A stretch of DNA of 64,000 nucleotides from Ancylobacter sp. Lp-2. Lineage in GTDB: Bacteria > Pseudomonadota > Alphaproteobacteria > Rhizobiales > Xanthobacteraceae. Every line of letters starts with the position of its first letter. Within the stretch, counting starts at the first letter, position 1. The stretch lies in contig NZ_JAJALI010000009.1 in the NCBI RefSeq assembly GCF_020523795.1, positions 62,001 through 126,000 on the forward strand. Reading direction: 5' to 3'. The translations under genes were made by a program, and so were the position numbers. Shown one piece after another: positions 55,597-64,000 of the stretch. The notes under the pieces are model-generated. The model searched no databases, was not told the DNA's origin, and saw only the letters and a program-made list of their open reading frames with translations.

Positions 55597-56214
55597 ATGA
55601 TCGGCAAGCTCAAGGGCCTGGTGGATTCCTCCGACGAGGACCACGTCATCCTCGACGTGCAGGGGGTCGGCTATCTCGTCCACTGCTCGGGGCGCACCCT
55701 GCAGGCGCTGCCCTCGCCCGGCGAGGCGGCGACGTTGTTCATCGAGACCTTCGTGCGCGAGGACATGATCCGGCTCTACGGCTTCGTCTCGCAGGCGGAG
55801 AAGGCGTGGTTCCTGCTGTTGCAGAACGTGCAGGGCGTCGGCGCCAAGGTGGCGCTGAACGTGCTCTCGGTGCTGTCGCCCTCCGAACTCGCCAATGCGG
55901 TGGCGCTCGGCGACCGGGCGATGGTGGCGCGGGCCAACGGAGTGGGCCCGAAGGTCGCCGCGCGCATCGTTGCCGAGCTGAAGGACAAGGCGCCGGGTTT
56001 CGCCGATGTCGACCCGGCGGTCGCCAGCCTCGCCGGGCAGGTGGCGGCCCGCTCCGCCCCGGCGCCGGTGGCGGACGCCGTCTCGGCGCTGGTCAATCTC
56101 GGCTATGCGCAGGTGCAGGCCAGCGCGGCGGTGGCCGCGGCGCTGCGCGAGGCGGGGGAGGGGGCGGATACCGCCCGGCTGATCCGGCTCGGGCTGAAGG
56201 AGCTGGCGCGATGA
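55597..56214 (+). CDS. ruvA: Holliday junction branch migration protein RuvA
   Basis: 205 residues. N-terminal OB domain [20 protein letters not shown], helix-hairpin-helix regions [20 protein letters not shown] and [16 protein letters not shown], and the C-terminal domain [20 protein letters not shown]. Starts 13 bp after ruvC. Confidence 0.97.
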   Translation: MIGKLKGLVDSSDEDHVILDVQGVGYLVHCSGRTLQALPSPGEAATLFIETFVREDMIRLYGFVSQAEKAWFLLLQNVQGVGAKVALNVLSVLSPSELANAVALGDRAMVARANGVGPKVAARIVAELKDKAPGFADVDPAVASLAGQVAARSAPAPVADAVSALVNLGYAQVQASAAVAAALREAGEGADTARLIRLGLKELAR

Positions 56215-56302
56215 GTGGCCTCGACTGCACTCACAGTACATCCATGCCCGGCAATCGGCCGCATCGCACACCTCACTGCACTGACCGGCGGCGGGGCGGA
56301 CG

Positions 56303-57343
56303 ATGAACGCCAAGCGGCTGGTTGCCCCCGACAAGCGTGAGGAAGACCTCGCGGAAGCCACCTTGCGTCCGCAGATGCTGGCCGAGTTCGTCGGCCAGGA
56401 GCAGGCGCGCGCCAATCTCGATATCTTCATCAAGGCGGCCAAGGCGCGCGGCGAGGCGCTTGACCACGTCCTGTTCGTCGGGCCGCCCGGATTGGGAAAA
56501 ACCACGCTGGCGCAGATAGTTGCGCGCGAGTTGGGCGTCGGCTTCCGCTCGACCTCCGGCCCGGTGATCGCCAAGGCCGGCGACCTCGCGGCGCTGCTGA
56601 CCAATCTCGAAGAGCGCGACGTGCTGTTCATCGACGAGATTCACCGGCTGAATCCGGCGGTGGAGGAAATCCTCTACCCGGCGATGGAAGATTACGAGCT
56701 CGATCTGATCATCGGCGAAGGGCCGGCGGCACGTTCCGTCAAGATTTCGCTGTCGAAGTTTACGCTGGTTGGAGCCACCACCCGTTCGGGTCTGCTGACG
56801 ACACCTTTGCGTGATCGCTTCGGTATTCCGATCCGGCTGAATTTCTACACGATCGGCGAGCTTGAGCTTGTTGTGTCCCGCGGCGCGCGGGTGCTCGGCA
56901 TCCCGATTTCGAAGGACGGCGCCCGTGAGATCGCCCGCCGCGCCCGTGGCACGCCGCGTATCGCCGGGCGGCTGCTGCGCCGGGTTCGCGATTTCGCGCT
57001 GGTGGCCGGCAAGGAGATCATCGACCGCGCGGCCGCCGACCACGCGCTCGGCCATCTGGAGGTCGACGCGCTGGGGTTGGACCAGATGGATCGCCGCTAT
57101 CTCACTGTAGTTGCAGTTAATTATGGCGGTGGCCCGGTTGGCGTCGAGACCATAGCAGCGGCCTTGTCGGAGCCGCGCGACGCCATCGAGGAGATCATCG
57201 AGCCCTATCTGGTGCAGCAGGGCTTCGTGCAGCGCACCCCGCGCGGGCGGGTGCTGACGGCGCATGCCTTCAAGCATATGGGGCTGGCGATACCTACCTC
57301 GGTCAACCAGATGCCGCTGTTCGACGACAGCGAAGATGCGTGA
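56303..57343 (+). CDS. ruvB: Holliday junction branch migration ATPase RuvB
   Basis: 346 residues, AAA+ motor. Walker [20 protein letters not shown], Walker [17 protein letters not shown], sensor [20 protein letters not shown] and the C-terminal winged helix. Separated from ruvA by 88 bp without a gene. Confidence 0.98.
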   Translation: MNAKRLVAPDKREEDLAEATLRPQMLAEFVGQEQARANLDIFIKAAKARGEALDHVLFVGPPGLGKTTLAQIVARELGVGFRSTSGPVIAKAGDLAALLTNLEERDVLFIDEIHRLNPAVEEILYPAMEDYELDLIIGEGPAARSVKISLSKFTLVGATTRSGLLTTPLRDRFGIPIRLNFYTIGELELVVSRGARVLGIPISKDGAREIARRARGTPRIAGRLLRRVRDFALVAGKEIIDRAAADHALGHLEVDALGLDQMDRRYLTVVAVNYGGGPVGVETIAAALSEPRDAIEEIIEPYLVQQGFVQRTPRGRVLTAHAFKHMGLAIPTSVNQMPLFDDSEDA

Positions 57344-57358
57344 CGCCGCCGTCGCGCT

Positions 57359-57373
57359 AATGTAATTCACATT
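57359..57373. promoter_or_regulatory. TetR operator-like palindrome, copy 1
   Basis: AATGT-AATTC-ACATT, 3 bp before the TetR gene ATG. The same AATGT-N5-ACATT pattern recurs at 58054. No Shine-Dalgarno lies before this ATG, so a leaderless transcript starting inside or just after the box is likely. Confidence 0.65.
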
Positions 57374-57376
57374 CAC

Positions 57377-58003
57377 ATGAGCTGGACCGGAAAAGGCGAG
57401 ACGCGTTCCTACCATCACGGCAACCTGCGGGAAGCCCTGATGCAGGCGACGCTTGAGCTGATCGCCGAGAAGGGCATCGCCGGCGTCACCTTCGCCGAGG
57501 CGGCGCGCCGTGCGGGCGTGAGCGCGGCGGCGCCCTACCGGCATTTCCGTGATCGCGACGAACTGATCGCCGCCGTAGCCACCACCGGCTTCGATCGCTT
57601 CGCCGAGGTGCTGAAGGCGGCGTGGCAGGAGGGACGCCCGTCGCCGGCCGCCGCCTATGAGCGCATGGGCCGCGCCTATCTCGATTTCGCCCGGCAGCAA
57701 CCGTCCTATTACATCGCCATGTTCGAATCCGGCGTGCCGCTGGAAGCGCATGAGGGCCTGCAGCAGGCCGGCGCCCGTGCCTTCGCCGTGCTGCGCGAGG
57801 CGGCGGAAGTGTTGGTCTCTCACATGCCGGCCCGGCCGCCGGCACTGATGGTGGCGCTGCACACCTGGTCGCTGGCGCATGGCGTCGCCTCGCTGTTCGC
57901 CCGCGCCGACGGCGCCCGGCGCAAGCTGCCGATGACCCCGGACGAGCTGCTGGAAGCTGGATTTCTCGTCTATCTGAAGGGGCTCGGCGGACCTTCCGCC
58001 TGA
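57377..58003 (+). CDS. TetR/AcrR family transcriptional regulator
   Basis: 208 residues. N-terminal helix-turn-helix: YHHGNLREALMQATLELIAE then GVTFAEAARRAGVSAAAPYR and HFRDRDELIAAV. The C-terminal domain (RQQPSYYIAMFESGVPLEAH) is of the WHG/TetR_C_13 type. It is followed by a DUF2852 gene. A matching palindrome in front of both genes suggests it represses itself and its neighbour; ligand unknown. Confidence 0.93.
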   Translation: MSWTGKGETRSYHHGNLREALMQATLELIAEKGIAGVTFAEAARRAGVSAAAPYRHFRDRDELIAAVATTGFDRFAEVLKAAWQEGRPSPAAAYERMGRAYLDFARQQPSYYIAMFESGVPLEAHEGLQQAGARAFAVLREAAEVLVSHMPARPPALMVALHTWSLAHGVASLFARADGARRKLPMTPDELLEAGFLVYLKGLGGPSA

Positions 58004-58020
58004 TCCGCGACGCTGCGGCA

Positions 58021-58068
58021 TTGACAACCGGCCGTGCCGTGTCCATATATGTAAATGTATTTAACATT
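58021..58068 (+). promoter_or_regulatory. Sigma-70 promoter and TetR operator-like palindrome, copy 2
   Basis: TTGACA at 58021-58026 is an exact -35. CATATA (58044-58049, 17-bp spacing) serves as -10. AATGT-ATTTA-ACATT at 58054-58068 overlaps the transcription start region. Compared with copy 1, the two half-sites are identical and only the 5-nt centre differs. The downstream gene starts at 58085. Confidence 0.7.
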
Positions 58069-58084
58069 AACCGGGACGGCAGCC

Positions 58085-58507
58085 ATGGAGCTCGCATACA
58101 AGCTCGACAGTTACGGCAAACCGGCCTGGATCGCGCTGACGGTGCTGGGCTTCATGGCTTGGTGGCCGCTCGGTTTGGCGATCCTCGCCTTTACAATCGG
58201 GAGTGGACGTATGGGTTGCGGTGGACGGCGCGGCTTCGCGCGGTGGCAGGAAGAAGGCAGCGAGGCGTTCCGTAACGCGTTCGGCCGCTGGGGACGCGGC
58301 ATGCCCCCCAGCGGTAACCGCGCCTTCGACGAGTATCGCCAGGAGACGCTGCGTCGCCTCGAGGAAGAGCAGAGCGATTTCCGCGGCTTCCTCGATCGCC
58401 TGCGCCAGGCCAAGGACAAGGCGGAGTTCGACCAGTTCATGGCCGAGCGTCGCCGCCCGGCCCCGCAGGCGCCCGAGGCCCCGGCGGACGGTGCCACCGG
58501 CAACTGA
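58085..58507 (+). CDS. DUF2852 family membrane protein
   Basis: 140 residues. One hydrophobic segment (about 14-36, ALTVLGFMAWWPLGLAILAF) follows a short N-terminal tail. The rest is polar: GRMGCGGRRGFARWQ and helix NRAFDEYRQETLRRLEEEQS ... DFRGFLDRLRQAKDKAEFDQ. This is the DUF2852 pattern. Function unknown; probably controlled by the TetR protein (copy 2 operator). Confidence 0.85.
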   Translation: MELAYKLDSYGKPAWIALTVLGFMAWWPLGLAILAFTIGSGRMGCGGRRGFARWQEEGSEAFRNAFGRWGRGMPPSGNRAFDEYRQETLRRLEEEQSDFRGFLDRLRQAKDKAEFDQFMAERRRPAPQAPEAPADGATGN

Positions 58508-58536
58508 TCACGCCTTCGCATCTGCGTGAAGTTTGG

Positions 58537-58564
58537 CCGCGCCCTTTGTTCACAAGGGGCGCGG
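58537..58564 (+). terminator. Hairpin after DUF2852 gene
   Basis: CCGCGCCCTTTG, loop TTCA, CAAGGGGCGCGG: 12-bp stem with one G-U pair. The following GTCTCGTTT is only weakly T-rich. It may lower read-through into ybgC. Confidence 0.6.
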
Positions 58565-58583
58565 TCTCGTTTATGAGGGCGGC

Positions 58584-59117
58584 ATGAGTGGACAGGAACC
58601 CCGCGTGCAAGATCCCCGTGCGCCCCATCTCGATCCCCGCGAGCTCGCGGCCGATCCGTTTCTCCATCTCGCCGGGCGGCTGGTGCCGGGCGGCCATGTG
58701 CTCCCCGTTCGGATCTATTACGAGGACACCGATTTCTCCGGCATCGTCTACCACGCCAATTATCTGCGGTTCATGGAGCGGGCGCGGTCCGACCATCTGC
58801 GCCTCATCGGCGTGGTGCAGGGCGAATTGTTCGGCGAGGCGCTGGCGGAGGCGCCCGGCTTCGCCTTCGTGGTGCGCTCCATGCAGCTCGATTTCGTGCG
58901 CCCGGCCCGCATCGACGACGTGCTGGAAATCCACACCAGCCCCATCGAGGTGGCCGGCGCCTCGATCACTTTGCTGCAAAAAGTGATGCGTCGCGGCGAG
59001 CTGCTGGTCGAGGGGCGGGTGAAGGTCGCCTTCGTCTCGCAAGGGCGTGCCCGTCGCATCCCGGACGCCTTGCGTGCCGCCATGCGCGCGGCGCAGGACG
59101 AGGCACCACAGGTCTGA
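58584..59117 (+). CDS. ybgC: YbgC-type acyl-CoA thioesterase, tol-pal associated
   Basis: 177 residues. Hotdog fold: VRIYYEDTDFSGIVYHANYL carries the catalytic Asp and Tyr/His pattern of YbgC. MQLDFVRPARIDDVLEIHTS follows. Start at 58584 (MSGQEPR) is chosen; the first 45 residues are a polar extension. It precedes tolQRAB-pal, as in most proteobacteria. Confidence 0.95.
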   Translation: MSGQEPRVQDPRAPHLDPRELAADPFLHLAGRLVPGGHVLPVRIYYEDTDFSGIVYHANYLRFMERARSDHLRLIGVVQGELFGEALAEAPGFAFVVRSMQLDFVRPARIDDVLEIHTSPIEVAGASITLLQKVMRRGELLVEGRVKVAFVSQGRARRIPDALRAAMRAAQDEAPQV

Positions 59118-59144
59118 AGAGATCGGTGTTGCGGTGCCGCAACG

Positions 59145-59161
59145 CTAACGTGGCATTAACC
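59145..59161. promoter_or_regulatory. CtrA-like box upstream of tolQ
   Basis: CTAA (59145-59148), 7 nt, TTAACC (59156-59161): one mismatch to TTAA-N7-TTAAC. It lies in the 257-bp gap between ybgC and tolQ, 214 bp before the tolQ start. Confidence 0.4.
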
Positions 59162-59374
59162 CTAGCAAGTGCTTAATCAGCGTGGCGTGAGGCGTCGCAC
59201 GCCCAAGTTTCGTCGGATTCACCGACGAACAGGGGTGAACGAATGGATGCAAGGACCCGGCTTCCGTCGGGGGAACGTCCATTTGTGTCGATTAAACCGC
59301 CGTGGCGTCCGCGCGTTATGCGTGCCGTCCGTCCGAGTGGGCGGGCGGGCTCTGGTGCTTGAGGTTGAGATCAC

Positions 59375-60088
59375 ATGAATCCTGCTGACGTGGCGCAAAC
59401 GGCCATGGCCGCCCCGAGCGCCGATCTTTCGCTGATCGGGCTGTTCCTTCAGGCACATTTCATCGTCAAAGTGGTGATGGCGGGTCTGGTGCTCGCCTCG
59501 GTCTGGGTCTGGGCGATCATCATCGACAAGACCATCCTGTTCGGCCGGATGAAGCGGCAGATGGACCGTTTCGAGCAGACCTTCTGGTCCGGCCAGAGCC
59601 TCGAAGAGCTGTATCGCTCGCTGTCCTCGCGCCCCAATCATGCGATGGCGGCGATCTTCGTGGCGGCGATGCGGGAGTGGAAGCGCTCCTATGAGGGCGG
59701 TGCGCGTTCCTTCGCGGGCCTGACCCAGCGGCTCGACAAGGTGATGGACGTCACCGTCGCCCGCGAGGTCGAGCGGCTGGAGGCACGGCTCCTGGTGCTG
59801 GCGACCGTCGGTTCGGCCGGCCCGTTCATCGGCCTGTTCGGCACGGTGTGGGGCATCATGACCTCGTTCCAGTCGATTGCCGCCTCGAAGAACACCAGCC
59901 TCGCGGTTGTGGCGCCGGGCATCGCGGAAGCCCTTTTCGCAACGGCAATCGGCCTTATCGCCGCCATCCCGGCGACGATTTTCTACAACAAGTTCGTGTC
60001 ACAAGTGAACCGGCTGGCGCTGCGGCTGGAGGGCTTTGCGGATGAGTTCTCCGCGATCCTGTCGCGCCAGATCGATGAACGGGGCTGA
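59375..60088 (+). CDS. tolQ: TolQ, Tol-Pal inner membrane motor subunit
   Basis: 237 residues with three helices (about 23-48, 145-165, 178-200). VGSAGPFIGLFGTVWGIMTS is the family signature. With TolR it uses the proton gradient to energise TolA. Start with GAGG about 11 nt upstream. Confidence 0.96.
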   Translation: MNPADVAQTAMAAPSADLSLIGLFLQAHFIVKVVMAGLVLASVWVWAIIIDKTILFGRMKRQMDRFEQTFWSGQSLEELYRSLSSRPNHAMAAIFVAAMREWKRSYEGGARSFAGLTQRLDKVMDVTVAREVERLEARLLVLATVGSAGPFIGLFGTVWGIMTSFQSIAASKNTSLAVVAPGIAEALFATAIGLIAAIPATIFYNKFVSQVNRLALRLEGFADEFSAILSRQIDERG

Positions 60089-60093
60089 CGCGC

Positions 60094-60549
60094 ATGGGTA
60101 TGTCGGGAGGCGGGGGCGGAGGCTGGCAGTCGCGGCGTTCACGTCGTCGCGGCGGCGGTGGCGCCGTCATGTCCGAAATCAACGTCACGCCGATGGTCGA
60201 CGTGATGCTGGTGCTGCTCATCATCTTCATGGTCGCCGCGCCGATGCTGACCGTCGGCGTGCCGCTCGACCTGCCGCAGACCCAGGCGCAGGCGGTCTCG
60301 CAGGACCGCGAACCGCTGGTGGTCTCCATCAACAATGAAGGCAAGGTCTTCCTGCAGGACAGTGAGATTTCCGTCGACGAACTGGTGCCGAAGCTGCAGG
60401 CGATCGCCAAGGCCGGCTATGACGAGCGCATCTTCGTGCGCGGCGACAAGACCGTCGACTATGGCGCGGTGATGAAGGTCATGGGCCGCCTGTCGGGCGC
60501 CGGGTTCAAGCGCGTTGCGCTGGTCTCGGAAGTCGAGCAGGGGAACTGA
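60094..60549 (+). CDS. tolR: TolR, Tol-Pal inner membrane subunit
   Basis: 151 residues. A Gly/Arg-rich cytoplasmic tail (1-24) is followed by EINVTPMVDVMLVLLIIFMV, which holds the proton-carrying Asp of the helix, and a periplasmic domain (VSINNEGKVFLQDSEISVDE). Starts 5 bp after tolQ. Confidence 0.96.
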   Translation: MGMSGGGGGGWQSRRSRRRGGGGAVMSEINVTPMVDVMLVLLIIFMVAAPMLTVGVPLDLPQTQAQAVSQDREPLVVSINNEGKVFLQDSEISVDELVPKLQAIAKAGYDERIFVRGDKTVDYGAVMKVMGRLSGAGFKRVALVSEVEQGN

Positions 60550-60554
60550 GCTTC

Positions 60555-61574
60555 ATGCGCGCGGGTCTCGTCTCTTCGGCTGTCCTTCATATCGGCATCA
60601 TCGGCTTCATGGCCATCTCCTTCGCGTCTCCGAACCCTTACGAGATCGTGCAGGAATCCATGCCGATCGACATCGTCTCCGATTCGGAGCTGTCGAAGAT
60701 GATGTCCGGCAAGAAGGACGCCCCGAAGGCCGAGGCGCCCAAGCCGGTGGTCGAGAAGATCGACAAGCCGAAGCAGGCGGAAAATCTCGACGCCAAGGTT
60801 TCGGAGAAGCCGGAGGTCAAGGCGGCGAAGGAAGCCGCGGCCCCGCCGCCGCCTCCGCCGCCCGAGGCGAAGCCCGAGCCCGCCCCGCAGCAGCAGGCCG
60901 AGGCCAAGCCCCCGGAGCCGAAGCCGGCCCCGCCGCAGCCTCAGGCGAAGCCCGAGCCGGCGCCGCCGAAGGATGCCGAATCGATGGCGGCCAAGCCGCC
61001 GGAGCCGAAGAAGGACGAGCCGAAGCCGGCGCAGGCCGCGCAGGCGGCTCCCCCGCCACCGCCGGCTCCGCCCAAGAAGCCGAAGGACATTCCGCCCAAG
61101 GTGGTGCAGGCACCGCCGAAGGAGCAGCGCGACTTCAATCCCAACCAGATCGCGGCGCTGCTGAACAAGCAGGATCCGCGGCGGCAGGCGGCGCTCGGCG
61201 ACACGATGAATTCGATGACGTCGCTGGGAGCCACCCGAGGCGACGCGAATTCGCTCTCGCAGACCGAGATCGACGCACTGCGCGCCTATATCCGTCAGTT
61301 CTGGTCGCTGCCGGCTGGCGGCGTGGATGTCGAGCGGATCACCGTCTCGATCCGCTTCATCCTCGGGCCTGATCGTCGGCTCCAGGGCGTTCCGCAACTG
61401 GTGGAAGTACAGGGCGCGGGGAACCCCTATGCCAAGGTGGTGCAGGAGACGGCGATGCGCGCCGTCAACCTCGCCGCCCATCAGGACAACCCGTTCCCGA
61501 TGCTACGCCCCGAGAAATATGACACCTGGCGGGACCTGACGGTCGACTTCAATCCGTCCATGCTGAACTACTGA
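60555..61574 (+). CDS. tolA: TolA-like cell envelope integrity protein
   Basis: 339 residues. N-terminal helix [18 protein letters not shown], then a long Pro/Lys/Ala/Glu-rich domain (about 50-190) and a C-terminal globular domain ([40 protein letters not shown]). Less Ala-repeat-like and richer in Pro-Lys than E. coli TolA. It starts 5 bp after tolR and its stop is near the possible tolB start. Confidence 0.9.
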   Translation: MRAGLVSSAVLHIGIIGFMAISFASPNPYEIVQESMPIDIVSDSELSKMMSGKKDAPKAEAPKPVVEKIDKPKQAENLDAKVSEKPEVKAAKEAAAPPPPPPPEAKPEPAPQQQAEAKPPEPKPAPPQPQAKPEPAPPKDAESMAAKPPEPKKDEPKPAQAAQAAPPPPPAPPKKPKDIPPKVVQAPPKEQRDFNPNQIAALLNKQDPRRQAALGDTMNSMTSLGATRGDANSLSQTEIDALRAYIRQFWSLPAGGVDVERITVSIRFILGPDRRLQGVPQLVEVQGAGNPYAKVVQETAMRAVNLAAHQDNPFPMLRPEKYDTWRDLTVDFNPSMLNY

Positions 61575-61603
61575 TGGGACCGTTCGTCCGAGGTCGAGAT
61601 TTA

Positions 61604-62959
61604 ATGATGACGTACAAGAATACGGAAGGTTACGGTCTCATCGGTCGGCGGTCCGTGGTGACCGGCATGGCCGCGCTCGGAGGAGGGCTGCTGCTGCCCA
61701 GCCGCAGCCAGGCGGCACTGCGTCTCGACGTCACCTCCGGCTCCGTGCAGCCGCTGCCGATCGCCATCACCGAGTTCGTCGGCGGCGGCAGTCCGCAGGA
61801 CGCCGAGGCGGGCAAGGGCGTCACCCAGATCATCACTGCCGATCTGCGCCGTTCCGGCCTGTTCGCGCCGCTCGATCCGGCCGCCTTCGTCGAGAAGATC
61901 ACCAACCCGGACGCCTCGCCGCGCTTCCAGGACTGGCGGGTGATCAACGCGCAGGCGCTGGTGACCGGGCGCATGACGCGCCAGCCCGACGGGCGGGTGA
62001 AGGCCGAATTCCGCCTGTGGGACGTGTTCGCCGGCCAGCAGCTGATCGGCCAGCAATATTTCACCCAGCCGGAGAACTGGCGCCGCGTCGCCCATATCAT
62101 CGCCGACGCCATTTATGAGCGGCTGACCGGCGAGAAGGGCTATTTCGACACCCGCATCGTCTTCGTCGACGAAAGCGGCGCGAAGGAAAAGCGCATCAAG
62201 CGCCTCGCCATCATGGACCAGGACGGCGCCAACGTGACCTATCTCACGCGCGGCGACGACCTCGTGCTGACGCCGCGTTTCTCGCCGACCAGCCAGGAAA
62301 TCACCTATATGAGCTATGGCCGCGCCGAGCCGCGCGTCTATCTGCTCAACATCGAGAACGGCCAGCGCGAGGTGGTCGGAAACTTCCCGAATATGAGCTT
62401 CTCGCCGCGCTTCGCGCCGGATGGGCAGCGGGTGATCCTGTCGCTTCAGCAGGGCGGCAACTCCAACATCTTCGTCATGGATCTGCGTTCCAAGGCGACG
62501 ACGCGGCTCACCGACACCTCGGCGATCGATACCGCTCCGTGCTACTCGCCGGACGGCTCGCAGATCTGCTTCGAGAGCGATCGGGGCGGCACGTCGCAGA
62601 TCTACATCATGAACCCGGATGGCTCGAACCAGCACCGGATTTCGTTCGGCGAGGGACGTTACTCGACGCCGGTGTGGTCGCCGCGCGGCGACGTGATCGC
62701 TTTCACCAAGCAGGGCGGTGGCCATTTCGCCATCGGCGTGATGCGTCCCGACGGGTCGGGCGAGCGTATCCTGACCGAGGGCTATCACAATGAGGGGCCG
62801 ACCTTCGCGCCCAACGGGCGGGTGATCATGTTCTTCCGCGATCCCGCTGGGGCGGCGGGTCCGCAGCTCTATTCGGTCGACATCACCGGCTATAACGAGC
62901 AGCGCATTCCCACCCCGAGCTATGCGTCCGACCCCGCGTGGTCGCCGCTGCGTTCGTGA
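61604..62959 (+). CDS. tolB: TolB, periplasmic beta-propeller of Tol-Pal
   Basis: 451 residues from ATG 61604 (GAGG about 8 nt upstream); an ATG at 61574 overlapping the tolA stop would add 10 residues. The signal peptide has a twin-arginine-like [20 protein letters not shown] stretch, which may mean Tat export. The N-terminal domain is followed by five to six WD-like strands ([40 protein letters not shown]). Confidence 0.95.
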   Translation: MMTYKNTEGYGLIGRRSVVTGMAALGGGLLLPSRSQAALRLDVTSGSVQPLPIAITEFVGGGSPQDAEAGKGVTQIITADLRRSGLFAPLDPAAFVEKITNPDASPRFQDWRVINAQALVTGRMTRQPDGRVKAEFRLWDVFAGQQLIGQQYFTQPENWRRVAHIIADAIYERLTGEKGYFDTRIVFVDESGAKEKRIKRLAIMDQDGANVTYLTRGDDLVLTPRFSPTSQEITYMSYGRAEPRVYLLNIENGQREVVGNFPNMSFSPRFAPDGQRVILSLQQGGNSNIFVMDLRSKATTRLTDTSAIDTAPCYSPDGSQICFESDRGGTSQIYIMNPDGSNQHRISFGEGRYSTPVWSPRGDVIAFTKQGGGHFAIGVMRPDGSGERILTEGYHNEGPTFAPNGRVIMFFRDPAGAAGPQLYSVDITGYNEQRIPTPSYASDPAWSPLRS

Positions 62960-62985
62960 GCGGGTGCCGGCAGCTGGCTGCGGCG

Positions 62986-63001
62986 TTAAGGCGTGATTTA
63001 C
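62986..63001. promoter_or_regulatory. CtrA-like box upstream of pal
   Basis: TTAA (62986-62989), 7 nt, TTTAC (62997-63001): one mismatch. A second half-site, GATTAACC, lies at about 63079-63086 before the pal start (63140). Confidence 0.35.
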
Positions 63002-63139
63002 GATAATGGACGGTTTCGATGATCCGTCCGATTTTGCCGTTTCCCGCAAGGTTTCGTAAAGGTTGACGGAACCTTCGATTAACCAGATGAGTGCTAGATC
63101 GGGTTCGCCCCGGTCGTGGGGATTGAGGAGTTGAGCGGA

Positions 63140-63646
63140 ATGATCCGTATGTTGCGCCATATCGGCGGGGCGCGTCTCGCCCTTGTCGTCGGTCTCGCTA
63201 TGCTTGCGGCCGCCTGCGCCAAGAACCCGATGGACGGGCAGGGTGGCCCCGGCATGGGCCAGCTCGGCTCCGCGCCGGCCGGCAGCCCGCAGGAGTTCAT
63301 CGTGTCGGTCGGCGATCGCGTGTTCTTCGAGAGCGACCAGACCGATCTGACGCCGCAGGCGCGCGCCACGCTGGACAAGCAGGCCCAGTGGCTGCAGGCC
63401 TATGGCCGCTATACCTTCACCATCGAAGGCCATGCCGACGAGCGCGGCACCCGCGAATACAACATCGCGCTCGGCGCCCGCCGCGCCCAGAGCGTGCGCG
63501 ACTATCTCGCGAGCCGTGGCATCGACGGCAACCGCATGCGCACCATCTCCTACGGCAAGGAGCGCCCGGTGGCGGTATGCAACGACATTTCCTGCTGGTC
63601 GCAGAACCGGCGCGCCGTCACCGTGCTGAACGCCACGGGTTCGTGA
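63140..63646 (+). CDS. pal: Pal, peptidoglycan-associated lipoprotein
   Basis: 168 residues. The lipoprotein signal ends in LAAAC (Cys about 25). OmpA-like C-terminal domain: FTIEGHADERGTREYNIALG, RRAQSVRDYLASRGI and YGKERPVAVCNDISCWSQNR. Start at 63140 with GGAG 9 nt upstream. Confidence 0.96.
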   Translation: MIRMLRHIGGARLALVVGLAMLAAACAKNPMDGQGGPGMGQLGSAPAGSPQEFIVSVGDRVFFESDQTDLTPQARATLDKQAQWLQAYGRYTFTIEGHADERGTREYNIALGARRAQSVRDYLASRGIDGNRMRTISYGKERPVAVCNDISCWSQNRRAVTVLNATGS

Positions 63647-63668
63647 TCCGCGCATTTCTCGGCTGTTT

Positions 63669-63705
63669 CAAACCCGGCCGGCGCACTGCTCCGGCCGGGT
63701 TTTGT
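63669..63705 (+). terminator. Terminator after pal
   Basis: AAACCCGGCCGG / CCGGCCGGGTTT stem (about 12 bp, 9-nt loop) followed by TTTTGTTTTG. Confidence 0.9.
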
Positions 63706-63826
63706 TTTGCGTTCAAGGGCTGGCGACAGGTCAAACTTTGGACGCGATCGAGCCGGTATGTTCAAATGGTATGACGCGGTGCTTCCCGGCCCGCGCCGCG
63801 TGACATTGAGGCCTGTACCGTTCGCC

Positions 63827-64000
63827 ATGAATCCGTTCGCCGCGCGCTTGTCCGTCGCCCTCACCTGTGTCGCTCTGATCTCGGCGGTTCCGGCTGCCGA
63901 TACCGCCTTCGCACAGGCGGATAACAATTTCTTCGGGAACATCTTCCGGCCGCCGGGACAGGTGCGCCCGAACAACCAGCAGGCCGCGCCGGCGGAGGCG
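63827..64000 (+). CDS. cpoB: Secreted protein, probably CpoB/YbgF, cut by window end
   Basis: 58 codons visible: signal peptide MNPFAARLSVALTCVALISA to about residue 33 (ADTAFAQA), then NNFFGNIFRPPGQVRPNNQQ. CpoB/YbgF follows pal in most tol-pal loci. The coiled-coil and TPR parts lie outside the window, so the call rests on position and signal peptide. Confidence 0.6.
   Translation, partial: MNPFAARLSVALTCVALISAVPAADTAFAQADNNFFGNIFRPPGQVRPNNQQAAPAEA

Overview
The window is ordinary chromosomal DNA from a high-GC alphaproteobacterium, most likely Hyphomicrobiales (Xanthobacteraceae / Ancylobacter-Starkeya-like or a relative). The evidence is a circularly permuted two-piece tmRNA gene encoding the tag ANDNYAPVAQAA, the alphaproteobacterial form of SspB, zinc-free L31 and L36, DUF4169, DUF1465, DUF1192, DUF2852 and TrcR (DUF1013) proteins, CtrA-type TTAA-N7-TTAAC sites, and a 6S RNA beside the 5-formyl-THF cyclo-ligase gene. 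I see no tRNA, rRNA, CRISPR, prophage or IS element.

Layout. 1-4.0 kb (minus): envelope proteolysis operon hflK-hflC-DUF2065-degP, then an RHH/DUF4169 pair. 4.4-6.8 kb: fumC and a Spy-like periplasmic chaperone with phased operator-like repeats. 6.8-8.7 kb (minus): GNAT, thyA and a Tyr-rich secreted protein. 8.9-12.4 kb (plus): a small unknown gene, a 14-bp tandem repeat, ssrA (tmRNA), sspB, a flavin amine-oxidase-like protein and folA. 12.5-16.6 kb (minus): TPR protein, rpmJ, DUF4260, rnhA, thrB, ispH. 17-23 kb: trcR, prpE, two divergent DUF465 genes, a Prx5-like peroxiredoxin, a DsbD-N-like protein, yqgE. 23-31.6 kb: a degenerate GGDEF-EAL membrane protein, a Sel1-repeat protein, a ThiE-like protein, a large modular secreted protein, and a lone pstB. 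31.8-37.7 kb (minus): central carbon genes tkt-gap-pgk-fba with a strong palindrome between tkt and gap. 38-49 kb: zapA, a frameshifted subtilase with a small partner gene, IMPase, a MotA/MotB-like pair, GNAT, an ABC exporter, rpmE, DUF1465, DUF1192, qor. 49.3-57.3 kb: 6S RNA, fthC, a low-GC orphan, ymdB, yebC with a 35-bp tandem repeat, two transporters, ruvCAB. 57.4-64 kb: a TetR/DUF2852 pair and ybgC-tolQRAB-pal-(cpoB, cut by the window end).

How the parts connect. The tmRNA and SspB are adjacent and make a tag-and-deliver pair for ClpXP. HflKC and DegP act in membrane and periplasmic quality control, and the Tol-Pal block with YbgC maintains the envelope during division. The most interesting unexplained items are: a predicted CtrA-controlled small RNA on the minus strand at about 47.17-47.26 kb, with a perfect CtrA box, a -10, about 94 nt and an intrinsic terminator; a matching 15-bp palindrome in front of both the TetR gene and the DUF2852 gene; a subtilase pseudogene followed by a small gene that resembles its own N-terminal domain; and a long operator-like palindrome between tkt and gap. 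All are read by eye and would need the stated checks.
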